A DNA stretch of 64,000 nt. Source: Paludibacteraceae bacterium (GTDB taxonomy: Bacteria; Bacteroidota; Bacteroidia; Bacteroidales; Paludibacteraceae). A model generated the notes under the pieces. It saw only the letters and a list, made by a program, of their open reading frames with translations. It did no database searches and had not been told where the DNA came from. The position numbers were made by a program, and so were the translations under genes. Positions 52,787-61,853 of this stretch are shown here, piece after piece (position 1 is the stretch's first letter; each line of letters opens with the position of its first letter). Where the stretch lies: contig JAKSNH010000003.1 of assembly GCA_024399955.1 (NCBI GenBank), positions 1 through 64,000 of the forward strand, given 5' to 3'.

Positions 52787-53488
52787 CTATTGGCAGAAGA
52801 GTTGGAGTTGGTCGGGATGGGATTCAAAATGATTGCCAATAACGACTATGTCGGCACCGGCATGGAAGGCATCGTGCATAGCTTCAGGCGTACATATTCC
52901 TCCTCCAACAATAAGGGGGATGGAAATGGCTTTTCTAACGCTTGCTATTATATCGGTGGAGACAGGAGTTAGAGCTCCAGAGCCGGCTTCCAGGTAGATG
53001 AGTTGTTTGCCTAATAACTGTCCGGTTATGGCCAAATCAGTTATGTATTTAATTTGATCTTGTGGAATAGGCGTAGAGTGCGAGGCTTGTGCCACGCTAG
53101 TTGGTTTTCCTCCGTCAATAAGGATATATCCCATAGGGATAGATTCTATTTTAGCCGCCATGATAACCGGAGCCGCAGCCAGTTGTCGTCCAATTAAGAC
53201 GTCGGCCGATTGAGCGGATAGGACGGAAAGGAAGAGGATGGCATCTGCATCGGCTGTGAATTGGTTTCCATTGCCAGGGAATAGTACGATGGGGCGGGAT
53301 GTGATGGAGCGTATTTTTCCGATGAAATCAGGGGCAATCGCACCTGTACTACCTCCAACGAGGACGATATCGGCTTGGTCTAATTCTCTGGGTTTGAAGG
53401 CGATAGGCCGTTCCGGGTCGAGCAGAACCGCAAGCATTTTGTGGGTCTGTTGGCGAGCTGATAATATGTGTTTTAGAACCGCTTTCAT
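52787..53488 (-). CDS. Geranylgeranylglyceryl phosphate (GGGP) synthase family protein
   Basis: A TIM-barrel prenyltransferase of 233 aa that, in its family, joins a polyprenyl diphosphate to glycerol-1-phosphate, the first ether-lipid step in archaea. Motifs are LLDPERP (22-28), VLVGGSTGA, VLFPGNGNQFTADADAILFLSVLS, YLEAGSGA, IVGGGICTPEAM and GADIVVIGNHFE. Group II homologues are known in Bacteroidota, though their product there is not settled. It follows gldD by 9 bp and ends the operon. Confidence 0.9.
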   Translation of the reverse strand: MKAVLKHILSARQQTHKMLAVLLDPERPIAFKPRELDQADIVLVGGSTGAIAPDFIGKIRSITSRPIVLFPGNGNQFTADADAILFLSVLSAQSADVLIGRQLAAAPVIMAAKIESIPMGYILIDGGKPTSVAQASHSTPIPQDQIKYITDLAITGQLLGKQLIYLEAGSGALTPVSTDIIASVRKAISIPLIVGGGICTPEAMHDAFHAGADIVVIGNHFESHPDQLQLFCQ

Positions 53489-53497
53489 ATCGAAAAA

Positions 53498-54100
53498 TCA
53501 CTTTGTCCATCGGAAAGTTTCAATCATATGCGTTACGTCCGTTTGGAGGTAATCAATAACGGGTGCTAATGAGTCGCGGTTAGGTATGCAGTTGATATAA
53601 ACAGATCCTCGAACGAAGTGGTGGGTTGAGTCGGTCAGGTAAAATTGGACCGGCGTAGCCGTATTTCCTTCGAGGGAGAAGTACATGCCATGTACGTTTT
53701 GGGTAGGGTTGTGATATTCACGTTCAGGAATGGCGGTTGCTTTGATGGCATGAGAGAACACGAATTCGTTCGCATCATCTAACAGTTGCTTCAAGTTATG
53801 TCGGATGGGTTTGTAGGAGCAGTAGATGGTGGCATTTAGGGAGGGGTAGTTGATGTTGACCCAATAGTGTTCGTTGGGTTCGGGAATAATAACCGGCTTT
53901 GCCGAAGTAGATAACTGGAAGGCGTAAGGAAAGGATTTCATTACCGGATCTAATTCAGAAGTCTGGTATTGGGGTTGGGGTAAAGCAATCCGATAATAAC
54001 CATATTCTTTTGGGGTAGCAGGTTTAGAGCATGAACTTAAAAAAGTACATGTTCCTAATAGCATTATCCAGCAAGCATATATGTGCCACTTTTTTGTCAT
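53498..54100 (-). CDS. gldD: GldD-like gliding/secretion lipoprotein
   Basis: It has a signal peptide with lipobox FLSSC (Cys24 from ATG 54100) and 200 aa. GldD marks are PKEYGYYRIALPQPQYQ, YPSLNATIYCSYKPI, EFVFSHAIKATAIPE, VHGMYFSLEGNTATPVQFYLTDSTHHFVRGSVYIN (in part: GNTATPVQFYLTDSTHHFV), and a PV-x-Y-L...IETFRW end. In flavobacteria GldD is needed for gliding and type IX export. Here only gldD and gldJ are visible, so the rest of the system must lie elsewhere if present. It is divergent from the manC gene. Confidence 0.9.
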   Translation of the reverse strand: MTKKWHIYACWIMLLGTCTFLSSCSKPATPKEYGYYRIALPQPQYQTSELDPVMKSFPYAFQLSTSAKPVIIPEPNEHYWVNINYPSLNATIYCSYKPIRHNLKQLLDDANEFVFSHAIKATAIPEREYHNPTQNVHGMYFSLEGNTATPVQFYLTDSTHHFVRGSVYINCIPNRDSLAPVIDYLQTDVTHMIETFRWTK

Positions 54101-54118
54101 AAAATACATTTTTCGGTT

Positions 54119-54151
54119 GCAAAATTACAAAAAACAAATGAAATATGCAAA
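54119..54151 (-). promoter_or_regulatory. Promoter of gldD-GGGP synthase
   Basis: The minus strand shows TTTG (54151-54148), 20 nt, then TAATTTTGC (54127-54119), 18 nt before the ATG. Confidence 0.75.
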
Positions 54152-54177
54152 TTTTTCCGAAAAAATCGCGCACGCGC

Positions 54178-54209
54178 TTGCATATATGCGAAATATTGTG
54201 TATATTTGC
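54178..54209 (+). promoter_or_regulatory. Promoter of the manC-glycogen cluster
   Basis: TTG (54178-54180), 20 nt, TATATTTGC (54201-54209). No further promoter of this form was noticed until the end of the window, so the cluster may be one transcript. Confidence 0.65.
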
Positions 54210-54253
54210 ACGATTTTTGGAATATTATGTCGCAATCAATATCAAATATTACC

Positions 54254-55393
54254 ATGAACACGAACAATTATTGTGTAATTATGGCCGGTGGTATAGGCAG
54301 TCGTTTTTGGCCTTATAGCCGCAACCACAGGCCGAAGCAGTTTTTAGATTTCTTTGGTACGGGCAAGTCGTTGTTGCAGATGACGGTAGATCGTTTTCGT
54401 CCATTAGTTCCGATAGAAAATGTATTTATTGTGACGAATGTGCTGTATCGTGACCTTATTTTGCAGCAGATTCCTGATTTGAAGGCGGAACAAGTGTTGT
54501 GTGAGCCGGCTCGTAGGAATACGGCACCTTGTATAGCATACGCAACTGCGCACATACGCGCGAAAGTTTTTCAGAAAGTGTATGGTAGGCCTTTGCAACA
54601 AGGAGATGTGGTGGATTGGAATGATGATAAATTGAATGTACGGATGGTAGTTGCTCCATCGGATCATTTGATTATGCAGGAGTCGGAGTTCCAGCGTGTT
54701 ATTTCTGAGGGGTTGGAGTTTGTTGGTAAGAATGATTCGTTATTGACATTAGGCATGAAGCCTACTCGTCCGGAAACGGGTTATGGATATATTCAAATGG
54801 CAGCAGGAGAGGGTGAATTGAGAAAGGTTAAGACCTTTACAGAGAAGCCAAATTTGGAGTTGGCCAAAGCCTTTGTGGAAAGTGGTGAGTTTTTATGGAA
54901 CTCGGGTATTTTCCTGTGGAATCTTCGTACTATTAGTGGTGAGATTGCCAGAAATATCCCTGATTTGGCCGAGAAATTCGCATCAGGCGAGTATTATATG
55001 GGAACGGAAGCAGAGGAGGCGTTTATTGAGAAGATATTCCCAACCTGTCCGAATATCAGTATTGACTATGGGGTGATGGAAAAAGCCAAGTCTGTTCATG
55101 TGATGATGGCTGATTTTGGTTGGTCGGATTTAGGTACTTGGGGCTCATTGTATGAATTGAGCAATAAGGATGAGCATCAGAATGTCTCGTTGAAGTGCAT
55201 CACGAGTTTTTACGATAGTGAAAATAATATTGTGGTGTTGCCGGAAGGTCATTTAGGTGTGATTAAGGGTCTGAATGACTATATTGTAGCAGAATCGGAT
55301 GGTGTGTTGCTGATTTGTCCGAAGAAAGATGAGCAGCAGATTCGTGATTTTGTGAAAGATGCAGAAGTTAAATACGAGGGTAAATTCAATTAA
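54254..55393 (+). CDS. manC: Mannose-1-phosphate guanylyltransferase
   Basis: It converts mannose-1-phosphate plus GTP to GDP-mannose. The nucleotidyltransferase signature is CVIMAGGIGSRFWPYSR, followed by PKQFLDFFGTGKSLLQ. Later motifs are CEPARRNTAPCIAYA, VVAPSDHLI, TRPETGYGYIQ, VKTFTEKP, FLWNSGIFLW and DYGVMEKA. I chose ATG 54254 (379 aa) because ATG 54227 leaves almost no leader, though 54227 is possible. It lacks the C-terminal isomerase domain of bifunctional forms. It is first in a cluster with glycogen genes, 6 bp before the debranching enzyme. Confidence 0.94.
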   Translation: MNTNNYCVIMAGGIGSRFWPYSRNHRPKQFLDFFGTGKSLLQMTVDRFRPLVPIENVFIVTNVLYRDLILQQIPDLKAEQVLCEPARRNTAPCIAYATAHIRAKVFQKVYGRPLQQGDVVDWNDDKLNVRMVVAPSDHLIMQESEFQRVISEGLEFVGKNDSLLTLGMKPTRPETGYGYIQMAAGEGELRKVKTFTEKPNLELAKAFVESGEFLWNSGIFLWNLRTISGEIARNIPDLAEKFASGEYYMGTEAEEAFIEKIFPTCPNISIDYGVMEKAKSVHVMMADFGWSDLGTWGSLYELSNKDEHQNVSLKCITSFYDSENNIVVLPEGHLGVIKGLNDYIVAESDGVLLICPKKDEQQIRDFVKDAEVKYEGKFN

Positions 55394-55399
55394 TAGATT

Positions 55400-57343
55400 A
55401 TGAGTTACTTGAATTTTGATAAGACGCTTTTGGTTAATTTAGAGCGCAGTTTAAGTAAAGAAATGATCCGTACTAATCGTGCAGGAACATATAATTCAAC
55501 GACATTAACTGATTGTAACACGCGTAAGTATCATGGTCAATTGGTGTTGCCAGTTCCTGAGTTGGGTTCGGACAACTATGTTTTATTATCGTCCTTGGAT
55601 GAGACGGTTATTCAACATGGGGCAGAGTTTAATTTGGGTTTGCATAAGTACGGACCGAATTTATACATGCCGAACGGGCATAAGTATATTCGTGAGTTTG
55701 ACTGCGAAGTAATTGCTAAGACGACGTATCGCGTGGGTGGTGTTATTTTGACGAAGGAGAGATTATTGGTTAGTTTTGAGCCACGTGTTTTAATTCGTTA
55801 CACATTGACTGAGGCTATTTCTCCGATAACGATGCGTTTCCGTCCCTTCTTGGCTTTCCGTAATGTGAATGAGTTGACGCATGAGAATGACCGCGCCAAC
55901 ACCAATATGGATGAGGTGCAGAATGGTCGCAAGAACCGGATGTATGACCAATTCCCATATTTGTATATGCAGTTCTCAAAGAAGGTGGATTACTGCCATA
56001 ATCCTGCTTGGTACAAGGGTATTGAGTATCAGAAGGAGCAAGAGCGTGGGTATGAGTATAAGGAAGATCAATTGGTTCCCGGATATTTTGAGCTCAGCAT
56101 GAAGAAGGGCGAGAGTGTTATTTTCTCGGCCGGTATAAGTGAGGTTAAGACGACTACCTTAAAGACATTGTGGCAAAAGGAGTTGGAGCGCAGGAATGTG
56201 CGTGATGATATGTTTGCCTGCTTAAAGAACTCTGCTGCGCAGTTCTACAAGAGAGAAGGTGATAAGTGCTATTTATTAGCCGGTTATCCTTGGTTCCACG
56301 CATCGGCTCGTGAGATGTTCTTCTCTACTCCCAGTTGTACTTTGGATATCGATCGTCCGGAGTATTGGGATGCCATTATTGATAAGACGGCTGTTGGTGA
56401 GATAGAGGCTTATATAGAGGGCAGAAAAGAGGAATGTCATATTTCTGATATGGACCAGCCGGATGCTTTATTATGGTTTATCCGTGGTATTCAAAAGTAT
56501 GCCCATAAGTACACGGTTAAGCAGGCTGCCGACAAGTATGGAAAGTTAGTGACGGACCTTATTCAATATTATCGTAAGCAGCAACACCCGCGGGCTGTTG
56601 TTCACCAAAATGGACTCATTTGGGTGGATGGTACTAGCCGTCCTGCAACATGGATGTGTGCAGAGGAGAATGGTCGTCCTATCACGCCACGAACGGGGTA
56701 TATAGTAGAGGTGAATGCGTTATGGTATAATGCACTTAAGTTTGCTTCAGAATTGATGCGTGAGATGGGCAAAGAGATAGGTGCAGACCTGATGGATTAC
56801 CAAGCAGAGATTACAAGAGAGGCTTTTGTGCAGACTTTTTGGAATGGAATTTATTTGAATGATTACGTGATTAATGATTATCAGAATCGCGAAGTTCGTC
56901 CGAATCAGATTTGGGCAGTAGGTTTGCCTTATTCACCTTTGGATAGAAAACAGCAAAAAGCCGTTGTAGATATCTGCACAAAGGAATTGCTGACTCCTCG
57001 TGGCTTGCGCACTTTGTCGCCGAAGAGTGGTGATTATCGTCCTATCTACATAGGCGGTCAAGAGGAGCGTAATCGTAATTTCCATAATGGTCCGGTATGG
57101 CCGTTCACAATTGCCGCGTATGCGAGAGCGTACATGAACGTGTATAAGCATAGTGGCGTTAGTTTTATGCAACGCTTATTGGTTGGATACGAAGTTGAAA
57201 TGAGTGCATTATGTATCGGTACCTTGAATGAGTTATATGATGGTAATCCGCCATATAAGGGTCATGGAGGTATGTCTTATGCACCAAGTGTAGCTGCCGT
57301 TATTTCCGTATTAGATACCTTGAAAAAATACCAAGAACAATGA
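55400..57343 (+). CDS. Glycogen debranching enzyme (amylo-alpha-1,6-glucosidase type)
   Basis: It removes alpha-1,6 branch points of glycogen. The protein has 647 aa. The N-terminal GDE_N beta domain (EMIRTNRAGTYNSTTLTDCNTRKYHGQLV near 21-48, quoted in part: TRKYHGQLVLPVPE) is followed by an (alpha/alpha)6 catalytic domain. Marks are LLAGYPWFHASAREMFFSTP, DQPDALLWFIRGI, GLIWVDGTSRPATWM, GYIVEVNALWYNALKFA, and NGPVWPFTIAAYARAY. Cytoplasmic. It overlaps the GT4 gene by 4 bp. The trio debranching-GT4-GH57 is a conserved Bacteroidota glycogen cluster. Confidence 0.94.
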   Translation: MSYLNFDKTLLVNLERSLSKEMIRTNRAGTYNSTTLTDCNTRKYHGQLVLPVPELGSDNYVLLSSLDETVIQHGAEFNLGLHKYGPNLYMPNGHKYIREFDCEVIAKTTYRVGGVILTKERLLVSFEPRVLIRYTLTEAISPITMRFRPFLAFRNVNELTHENDRANTNMDEVQNGRKNRMYDQFPYLYMQFSKKVDYCHNPAWYKGIEYQKEQERGYEYKEDQLVPGYFELSMKKGESVIFSAGISEVKTTTLKTLWQKELERRNVRDDMFACLKNSAAQFYKREGDKCYLLAGYPWFHASAREMFFSTPSCTLDIDRPEYWDAIIDKTAVGEIEAYIEGRKEECHISDMDQPDALLWFIRGIQKYAHKYTVKQAADKYGKLVTDLIQYYRKQQHPRAVVHQNGLIWVDGTSRPATWMCAEENGRPITPRTGYIVEVNALWYNALKFASELMREMGKEIGADLMDYQAEITREAFVQTFWNGIYLNDYVINDYQNREVRPNQIWAVGLPYSPLDRKQQKAVVDICTKELLTPRGLRTLSPKSGDYRPIYIGGQEERNRNFHNGPVWPFTIAAYARAYMNVYKHSGVSFMQRLLVGYEVEMSALCIGTLNELYDGNPPYKGHGGMSYAPSVAAVISVLDTLKKYQEQ

Positions 57344-58482
57344 AAGCATTAATGTTTGGGTGGGAGTTTCCTCCACATATTTTAGGTGGTTTAGGTACCG
57401 CCAGTTATGGTTTGACCCGTGGTATGGCCCAGCAGGAAGATTTAGAAATCGCCTTTGTTCTACCAAAGCCTTGGGGAGATGAAGATCAATCTTTTTTGCG
57501 TATTATTGGCGCCAATTCGGTTCCTGTACCTGGACGTGGTTGTATTGAGTTTTCAGGTCGTTATCCGGACAACTTGGTTGAGGAGATTGGTAATTACGAA
57601 GCTGTAGCACGAGAGATAGCATGGCGAGAGGATTTTGATGTGATACATAGTCACGATTGGTTGACCTATCCGGCAGGAATTGCGGCTAAGTACATCAAAC
57701 ATAAACCATTAGTTATCCATGTTCATGCAACGGATTTTGACCGCAGTCGTGGTAATGTTAATCCGACTGTTTATGCCATTGAGCGTCGTGGTATGGATGA
57801 GGCTGACCATATTATGTGTGTAAGTAATTTGACTCGTCAAACCGTGATTGAGAAATATGGGCAACATCCGGATAAAGTTAGTACGGTTCATAATGCAGTT
57901 GAGCCGCTAGCCCATCCAGAGGATTTTGTTAAGCATAAACGCAAAGATAAGATTGTTACGTTCTTAGGTCGTATTACGATGCAAAAAGGTCCGGAGTACT
58001 TTGTGGAGGCTGCGGCTAAGGTGTTGGAGAAGACGGATGGTGTGCGTTTTGTGATGGCCGGTAGTGGTGACATGATGGCTAAAATGATTGACTTGGTTGC
58101 TCAACGTGGTATTGCTGATAAGTTCCACTTCCCCGGATTTATGCGAGGCAAGCAAGTGCAAGATATATTGGCAGATTCGGATGTGTATATTATGCCGAGT
58201 GTGAGTGAACCATTTGGTATTTCGCCGCTGGAGGCTATGCAAGTGGGTTGTCCAAGTATTATATCGCATCAATCCGGCTGCGCGGAGATTTTGCAGCATG
58301 CTATTAAGACGGATTACTGGGATATAGATGCCATGGCAGATGCTATTTATGCGATTATTAAGTATCCGGCCATGTATAAGAGCCTTCACGAGTTAGGTCA
58401 GGAAGAGGTCAACAATATCCGCTGGTATGATGCCGGTTTGAAAGTTCGGGCGGTTTATGACCGAGTTTGTGGCAGGCGTTAA
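57340..58482 (+). CDS. GT4 glycosyltransferase, glycogen-synthase-like
   Basis: A GT-B fold glycosyltransferase of 380 aa. The N-terminal LMFGWEFPPHILGGLGTASYG and HSHDWLTYPAGIAAK are followed by the C-terminal nucleotide-sugar site: FLGRITMQKGPEYFVEAA, GSGDMMAKM, and EPFGISPLEAMQVGCPSI. The family is GT4, not the classic GT5 glycogen synthase, but its fixed place between debranching enzyme and GH57 in Bacteroidota suggests it extends the glycogen chain. The sugar donor cannot be told from sequence. It begins by overlap (ATGA) with the debranching gene. Confidence 0.9.
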   Translation: MKALMFGWEFPPHILGGLGTASYGLTRGMAQQEDLEIAFVLPKPWGDEDQSFLRIIGANSVPVPGRGCIEFSGRYPDNLVEEIGNYEAVAREIAWREDFDVIHSHDWLTYPAGIAAKYIKHKPLVIHVHATDFDRSRGNVNPTVYAIERRGMDEADHIMCVSNLTRQTVIEKYGQHPDKVSTVHNAVEPLAHPEDFVKHKRKDKIVTFLGRITMQKGPEYFVEAAAKVLEKTDGVRFVMAGSGDMMAKMIDLVAQRGIADKFHFPGFMRGKQVQDILADSDVYIMPSVSEPFGISPLEAMQVGCPSIISHQSGCAEILQHAIKTDYWDIDAMADAIYAIIKYPAMYKSLHELGQEEVNNIRWYDAGLKVRAVYDRVCGRR

Positions 58483-58533
58483 TTCATTTAGTTAATCAAT
58501 AGTTTAATAATAGAAATTTAACATTTTTGTGAT

Positions 58534-59814
58534 ATGAAGAATATTTGTTTTTGCTTTCAAATGCACGTTCCTTATCGAATGAAACGTTATCGTTTCTTTG
58601 ATATAGGTCAAGACCATTATTATTATGATGACATGGCCACGGAAGAGTATTTAACGTGGTTAGTAGAAACTTCTTATTTGCCATTAATGCGGACTATCCA
58701 AGAGATGATTAAGTTGTCTAAGGGACGTTTTCATTGTGGTATTAGTGTGACGGGTGCTACCTTAGAATTGTTTGAGCAATATTGCCCCGAGATGATTGAT
58801 CAATTGAAGGAGTTATGTGCCACTAAGTCCGTTGAATTGCTTGCTACTCCGTTTGCATATTCGTTAGCAGGCGAGTTTGATGAGCGTGAATTGGAGAATC
58901 AGTTGGAGCAAACGAGTAATATTACGAACGAGTTATTTGGTGTTCGTCCAACGGTTGTATGGAACACCGAGTTGCTTTATACGGATGAGTTAGCGGCATT
59001 ATTGCATAAGGCTGGTTATAAGGGGATTATGACCGAAGGAGCCAAGCATATCTTAAGTTGGAAATCTGCTAATTATGTATATCAATCGGCAGGTGATCCT
59101 AAGATGAAAGTTTTGGCACGTAATGCAGCATTGAGTGACGAATTAAGTTTCCATTTCTCGGATCCGGGTTGGTATAATTATCCGATGGATGCTGAGAAAT
59201 ATGCCAATCAGTTGAATGCTTTGCCTGAGGGAGAGAACTTAATTAATATCTGGTTAGGTGCAGAGACTTTTGGTGTGCGTCAACAAGCAGGCAGTGGTAT
59301 TTTTGATTTCTTGCGTGCATTACCTTATTATGCTTTAGAGCGTGAGATGGGGTTTGTTACTCCTTCTGAAGCTATCCGCAAGGCCGCAGCCACGACGGAT
59401 GTTATTTCGTCGCCGTATGCTCTGACTTGGGCCGGTGAGGCAAAGGATTTGAGCATCTTTGCCGGTAATGATTTGCAGCAAGAGGCTATCCAAAAGTTAT
59501 ATGCTGTAGCGGAGCGTGTTAAGATGTGTCAGGATAAGCGTTTGAAGTCCGACTGGGCAAGGTTACAAGATGCTAATTATTTGCATCAAATGAATCATAT
59601 TGACCAGGGGTTAACTCAGTATGAGTCGGCTTACGATGCGTTTATCAATTATATGAATATTTTGGCAGATTTCCTGCAATTGGTTGACGAACAATATCCA
59701 ACTACGATTGAAAATGAGGAGTTGAATTCGTTGCTCAAGACAATCAATAACCAAGAGAAGGAGATTGCTCAACTTCAAGGTGAAGTACGTAAGTTAAAGG
59801 CGAAAAAGAAGTAA
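58534..59814 (+). CDS. GH57-family protein, possibly with altered active site
   Basis: The protein has 426 aa and a (beta/alpha)7 barrel. GH57 blocks are QMHVPYRMKRYRFFDIG (9-25), GISVTGATLELFE and VVWNTELLYTDEL with candidate nucleophile Glu146. The segment WLGAETFGVRQQAGSGIFDF (from 240) corresponds to the block that usually carries the general acid as D-x-E-x-F-G; here the Asp position is Gly242. A C-terminal coiled coil (about 395-426, NNQEKEIAQLQGEVRKLK) is present. It may act on alpha-glucans as amylase or branching enzyme, or may have a non-catalytic role in the glycogen cluster. Confidence 0.88.
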   Translation: MKNICFCFQMHVPYRMKRYRFFDIGQDHYYYDDMATEEYLTWLVETSYLPLMRTIQEMIKLSKGRFHCGISVTGATLELFEQYCPEMIDQLKELCATKSVELLATPFAYSLAGEFDERELENQLEQTSNITNELFGVRPTVVWNTELLYTDELAALLHKAGYKGIMTEGAKHILSWKSANYVYQSAGDPKMKVLARNAALSDELSFHFSDPGWYNYPMDAEKYANQLNALPEGENLINIWLGAETFGVRQQAGSGIFDFLRALPYYALEREMGFVTPSEAIRKAAATTDVISSPYALTWAGEAKDLSIFAGNDLQQEAIQKLYAVAERVKMCQDKRLKSDWARLQDANYLHQMNHIDQGLTQYESAYDAFINYMNILADFLQLVDEQYPTTIENEELNSLLKTINNQEKEIAQLQGEVRKLKAKKK

Positions 59815-59815
59815 A

Positions 59816-61852
59816 GTGAAGCGAGTTCAGACTTGGAGTTGGTTAATTCTGGTACTTTTAGTATTAGGGATAGGGGAAGTTTCGGCAAAAAAGAAACTTC
59901 CCAAGACGGTTGTGCGTGCCTGGACGCTGCCCGAACCATTAGGCTTAGCCGATACCGTGGAGGTGGATAGTACGTTCAAGAACTTCCCGATGCGTAATGA
60001 GTTGTATGACTTAAGTATATGCAATATTTATAACGGAAACTTGGTTTCTCCGACTATGTCGGCTATTTATTTCAACCGTACTCATAAGACTCAGTTCTTC
60101 TTTGGTGACGCATACGATATTTACACTCCCACTCCGCATGATGTTCGTTTTTATAACACGACGACGCCTTACTCCTCTATTTCATATAAACGCGGATTCA
60201 AGACTTACCATGAGGATGATGAGTTGAAGTTCTTCTTCACAGGTAATGTAACCAAACGGTTTAATTTAGGAACGACGCTTAATTTCACGAATGCTGTGGG
60301 ACATTATCGATCCCAAGCCGGTAAAACATTCAATGGTAGTGTGTTTGGTTCATTCAATGGTGATCATTATAGTTTACAGGCTGCTTTCACGTTCAATAAC
60401 ATGAGTTCATTTGAGAATGGAGGATTGACCGATCCCAATCAGATTAGTAATTCTGAAATGGAAACGGAGGATATCCCTACCAATCTCAATGCGATGACGG
60501 GGTATCGGTATTTGAGTGGGTATCTCAATCATTACTATAGCATTTGTGTGGAGCGTGAGCAGACGGTGCATTACCGTGAGCGAGACTCTCGTGGACGATG
60601 GATGGATTTGGATTCAACGCGCATCATCTATGTGCCGGTTACTACGTTTAGGCATGTTTTTGAAGTGAGCGACCAAACTCGGCGTTACATAGAAAAAGGA
60701 CCACAAACATTCTATCCAAATAACTATTATAACTTACAAAGCACCCGTGATTCGGCAGCTTATTTGTTGATAAAAAACACCTTATCCATCACATTTGAGG
60801 AGGAGTTTAATACGAAACTCAAGTTTGGCGCAACTGTGTTTGTGATGCACGAAGCGGAGCGACATTTATTTGGTTCAGGACGAGGGGTAAATTTATCCAA
60901 TGGCACGATTCACTACAATGATGTTTTATCTTCGTCTTTCTCTCAAATGAATCAACTGGATTGGCATTATGAGTGGGGGAATAGTCTGATTGTGGGAGGT
61001 GAGTTGTATAAAAACCGAGGTAAGTATGTCCATTATGGATTTGGTGGTAATGTCGCGGTAGTTGGTGCTAGAATAGGTGAATTTAAGGTGTTTGGTCACC
61101 TCAATGCAGGATTCCGTTTGGGCAAAGATAGTATGACGATTGATGCTAAGGCTTCGTTCGGGAATGAGACTCCGGATCCTTATGCTTACCATTATTGGGG
61201 TAATCATGCTCGCTGGGGATATAGTGATAATACGTATGATGAAATTAAGTTAACTAAAATGTATCGTTTCCATGTTGGTGGTCAAGTTGCCTACCCAACT
61301 AAGTGGGTTACTCCTCGTATTAAAGTGGATTATGAGAATATATCACGATATGTTTATTTTGATGTGGATCATGCTACTCCTCAACAGATGGCCAGTGGCA
61401 AGAGCATATCGGTTTTGGCCGCAGACGTTGAGTTGGATATCACTACGCCGTGGTTGAATTTAGATAATCATGTTATTTATCAATATGCCTCCGATGGTCC
61501 AATTACCGTTCCAACTATTTCGTTGTACACGAATCTTTATTATCATGGTGTTTGGTTTAAGGCATTGGATGCTCAAATAGGTATAGATTTAAGGTATAAC
61601 ACGCGTTACTATGCACCTATTTGGAATCCGGCCATAGGTCAGTTCTGTGCCCAGAATAAGGAGAAGGTTGGTAATTACCCAACATTGAGCGCGTATGTTA
61701 ATTTCTATGTTCGTTTATTGCATTTACGTTTCTTTGCCATGTACCAGCATTGGAACACAACAATTATGTCAAGATATTACTTTACTATGCCGGGGTATCC
61801 CGAGAATCCAGATGTTTTCCGAGCCGGCTTAGCATTCCATTTCTATAAATAA
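59816..61852 (+). CDS. Putative outer-membrane porin-like beta-barrel
   Basis: The protein has 678 aa. It starts at a GTG 1 bp after the GH57 stop, followed by a clear signal peptide (about 1-24, ending EVSA). The body has many alternating amphipathic strands rich in Tyr, Phe, Thr and Asn (e.g. LKFFFTGNVTKRFNLGTTLNF) and ends with an aromatic-terminated strand (AGLAFHFYK), the mark of a beta-barrel. It resembles the Bacteroidota 'putative porin' family. No substrate is known. Its place between glycogen genes and a Clp ATPase is probably incidental. Confidence 0.8.
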   Translation: MKRVQTWSWLILVLLVLGIGEVSAKKKLPKTVVRAWTLPEPLGLADTVEVDSTFKNFPMRNELYDLSICNIYNGNLVSPTMSAIYFNRTHKTQFFFGDAYDIYTPTPHDVRFYNTTTPYSSISYKRGFKTYHEDDELKFFFTGNVTKRFNLGTTLNFTNAVGHYRSQAGKTFNGSVFGSFNGDHYSLQAAFTFNNMSSFENGGLTDPNQISNSEMETEDIPTNLNAMTGYRYLSGYLNHYYSICVEREQTVHYRERDSRGRWMDLDSTRIIYVPVTTFRHVFEVSDQTRRYIEKGPQTFYPNNYYNLQSTRDSAAYLLIKNTLSITFEEEFNTKLKFGATVFVMHEAERHLFGSGRGVNLSNGTIHYNDVLSSSFSQMNQLDWHYEWGNSLIVGGELYKNRGKYVHYGFGGNVAVVGARIGEFKVFGHLNAGFRLGKDSMTIDAKASFGNETPDPYAYHYWGNHARWGYSDNTYDEIKLTKMYRFHVGGQVAYPTKWVTPRIKVDYENISRYVYFDVDHATPQQMASGKSISVLAADVELDITTPWLNLDNHVIYQYASDGPITVPTISLYTNLYYHGVWFKALDAQIGIDLRYNTRYYAPIWNPAIGQFCAQNKEKVGNYPTLSAYVNFYVRLLHLRFFAMYQHWNTTIMSRYYFTMPGYPENPDVFRAGLAFHFYK

Positions 61853-61853
61853 T

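Noticed and set aside
59816..61852. TonB-dependent receptor
   Set aside because: No plug domain or TonB box; the strand pattern and length fit a porin-like barrel better.
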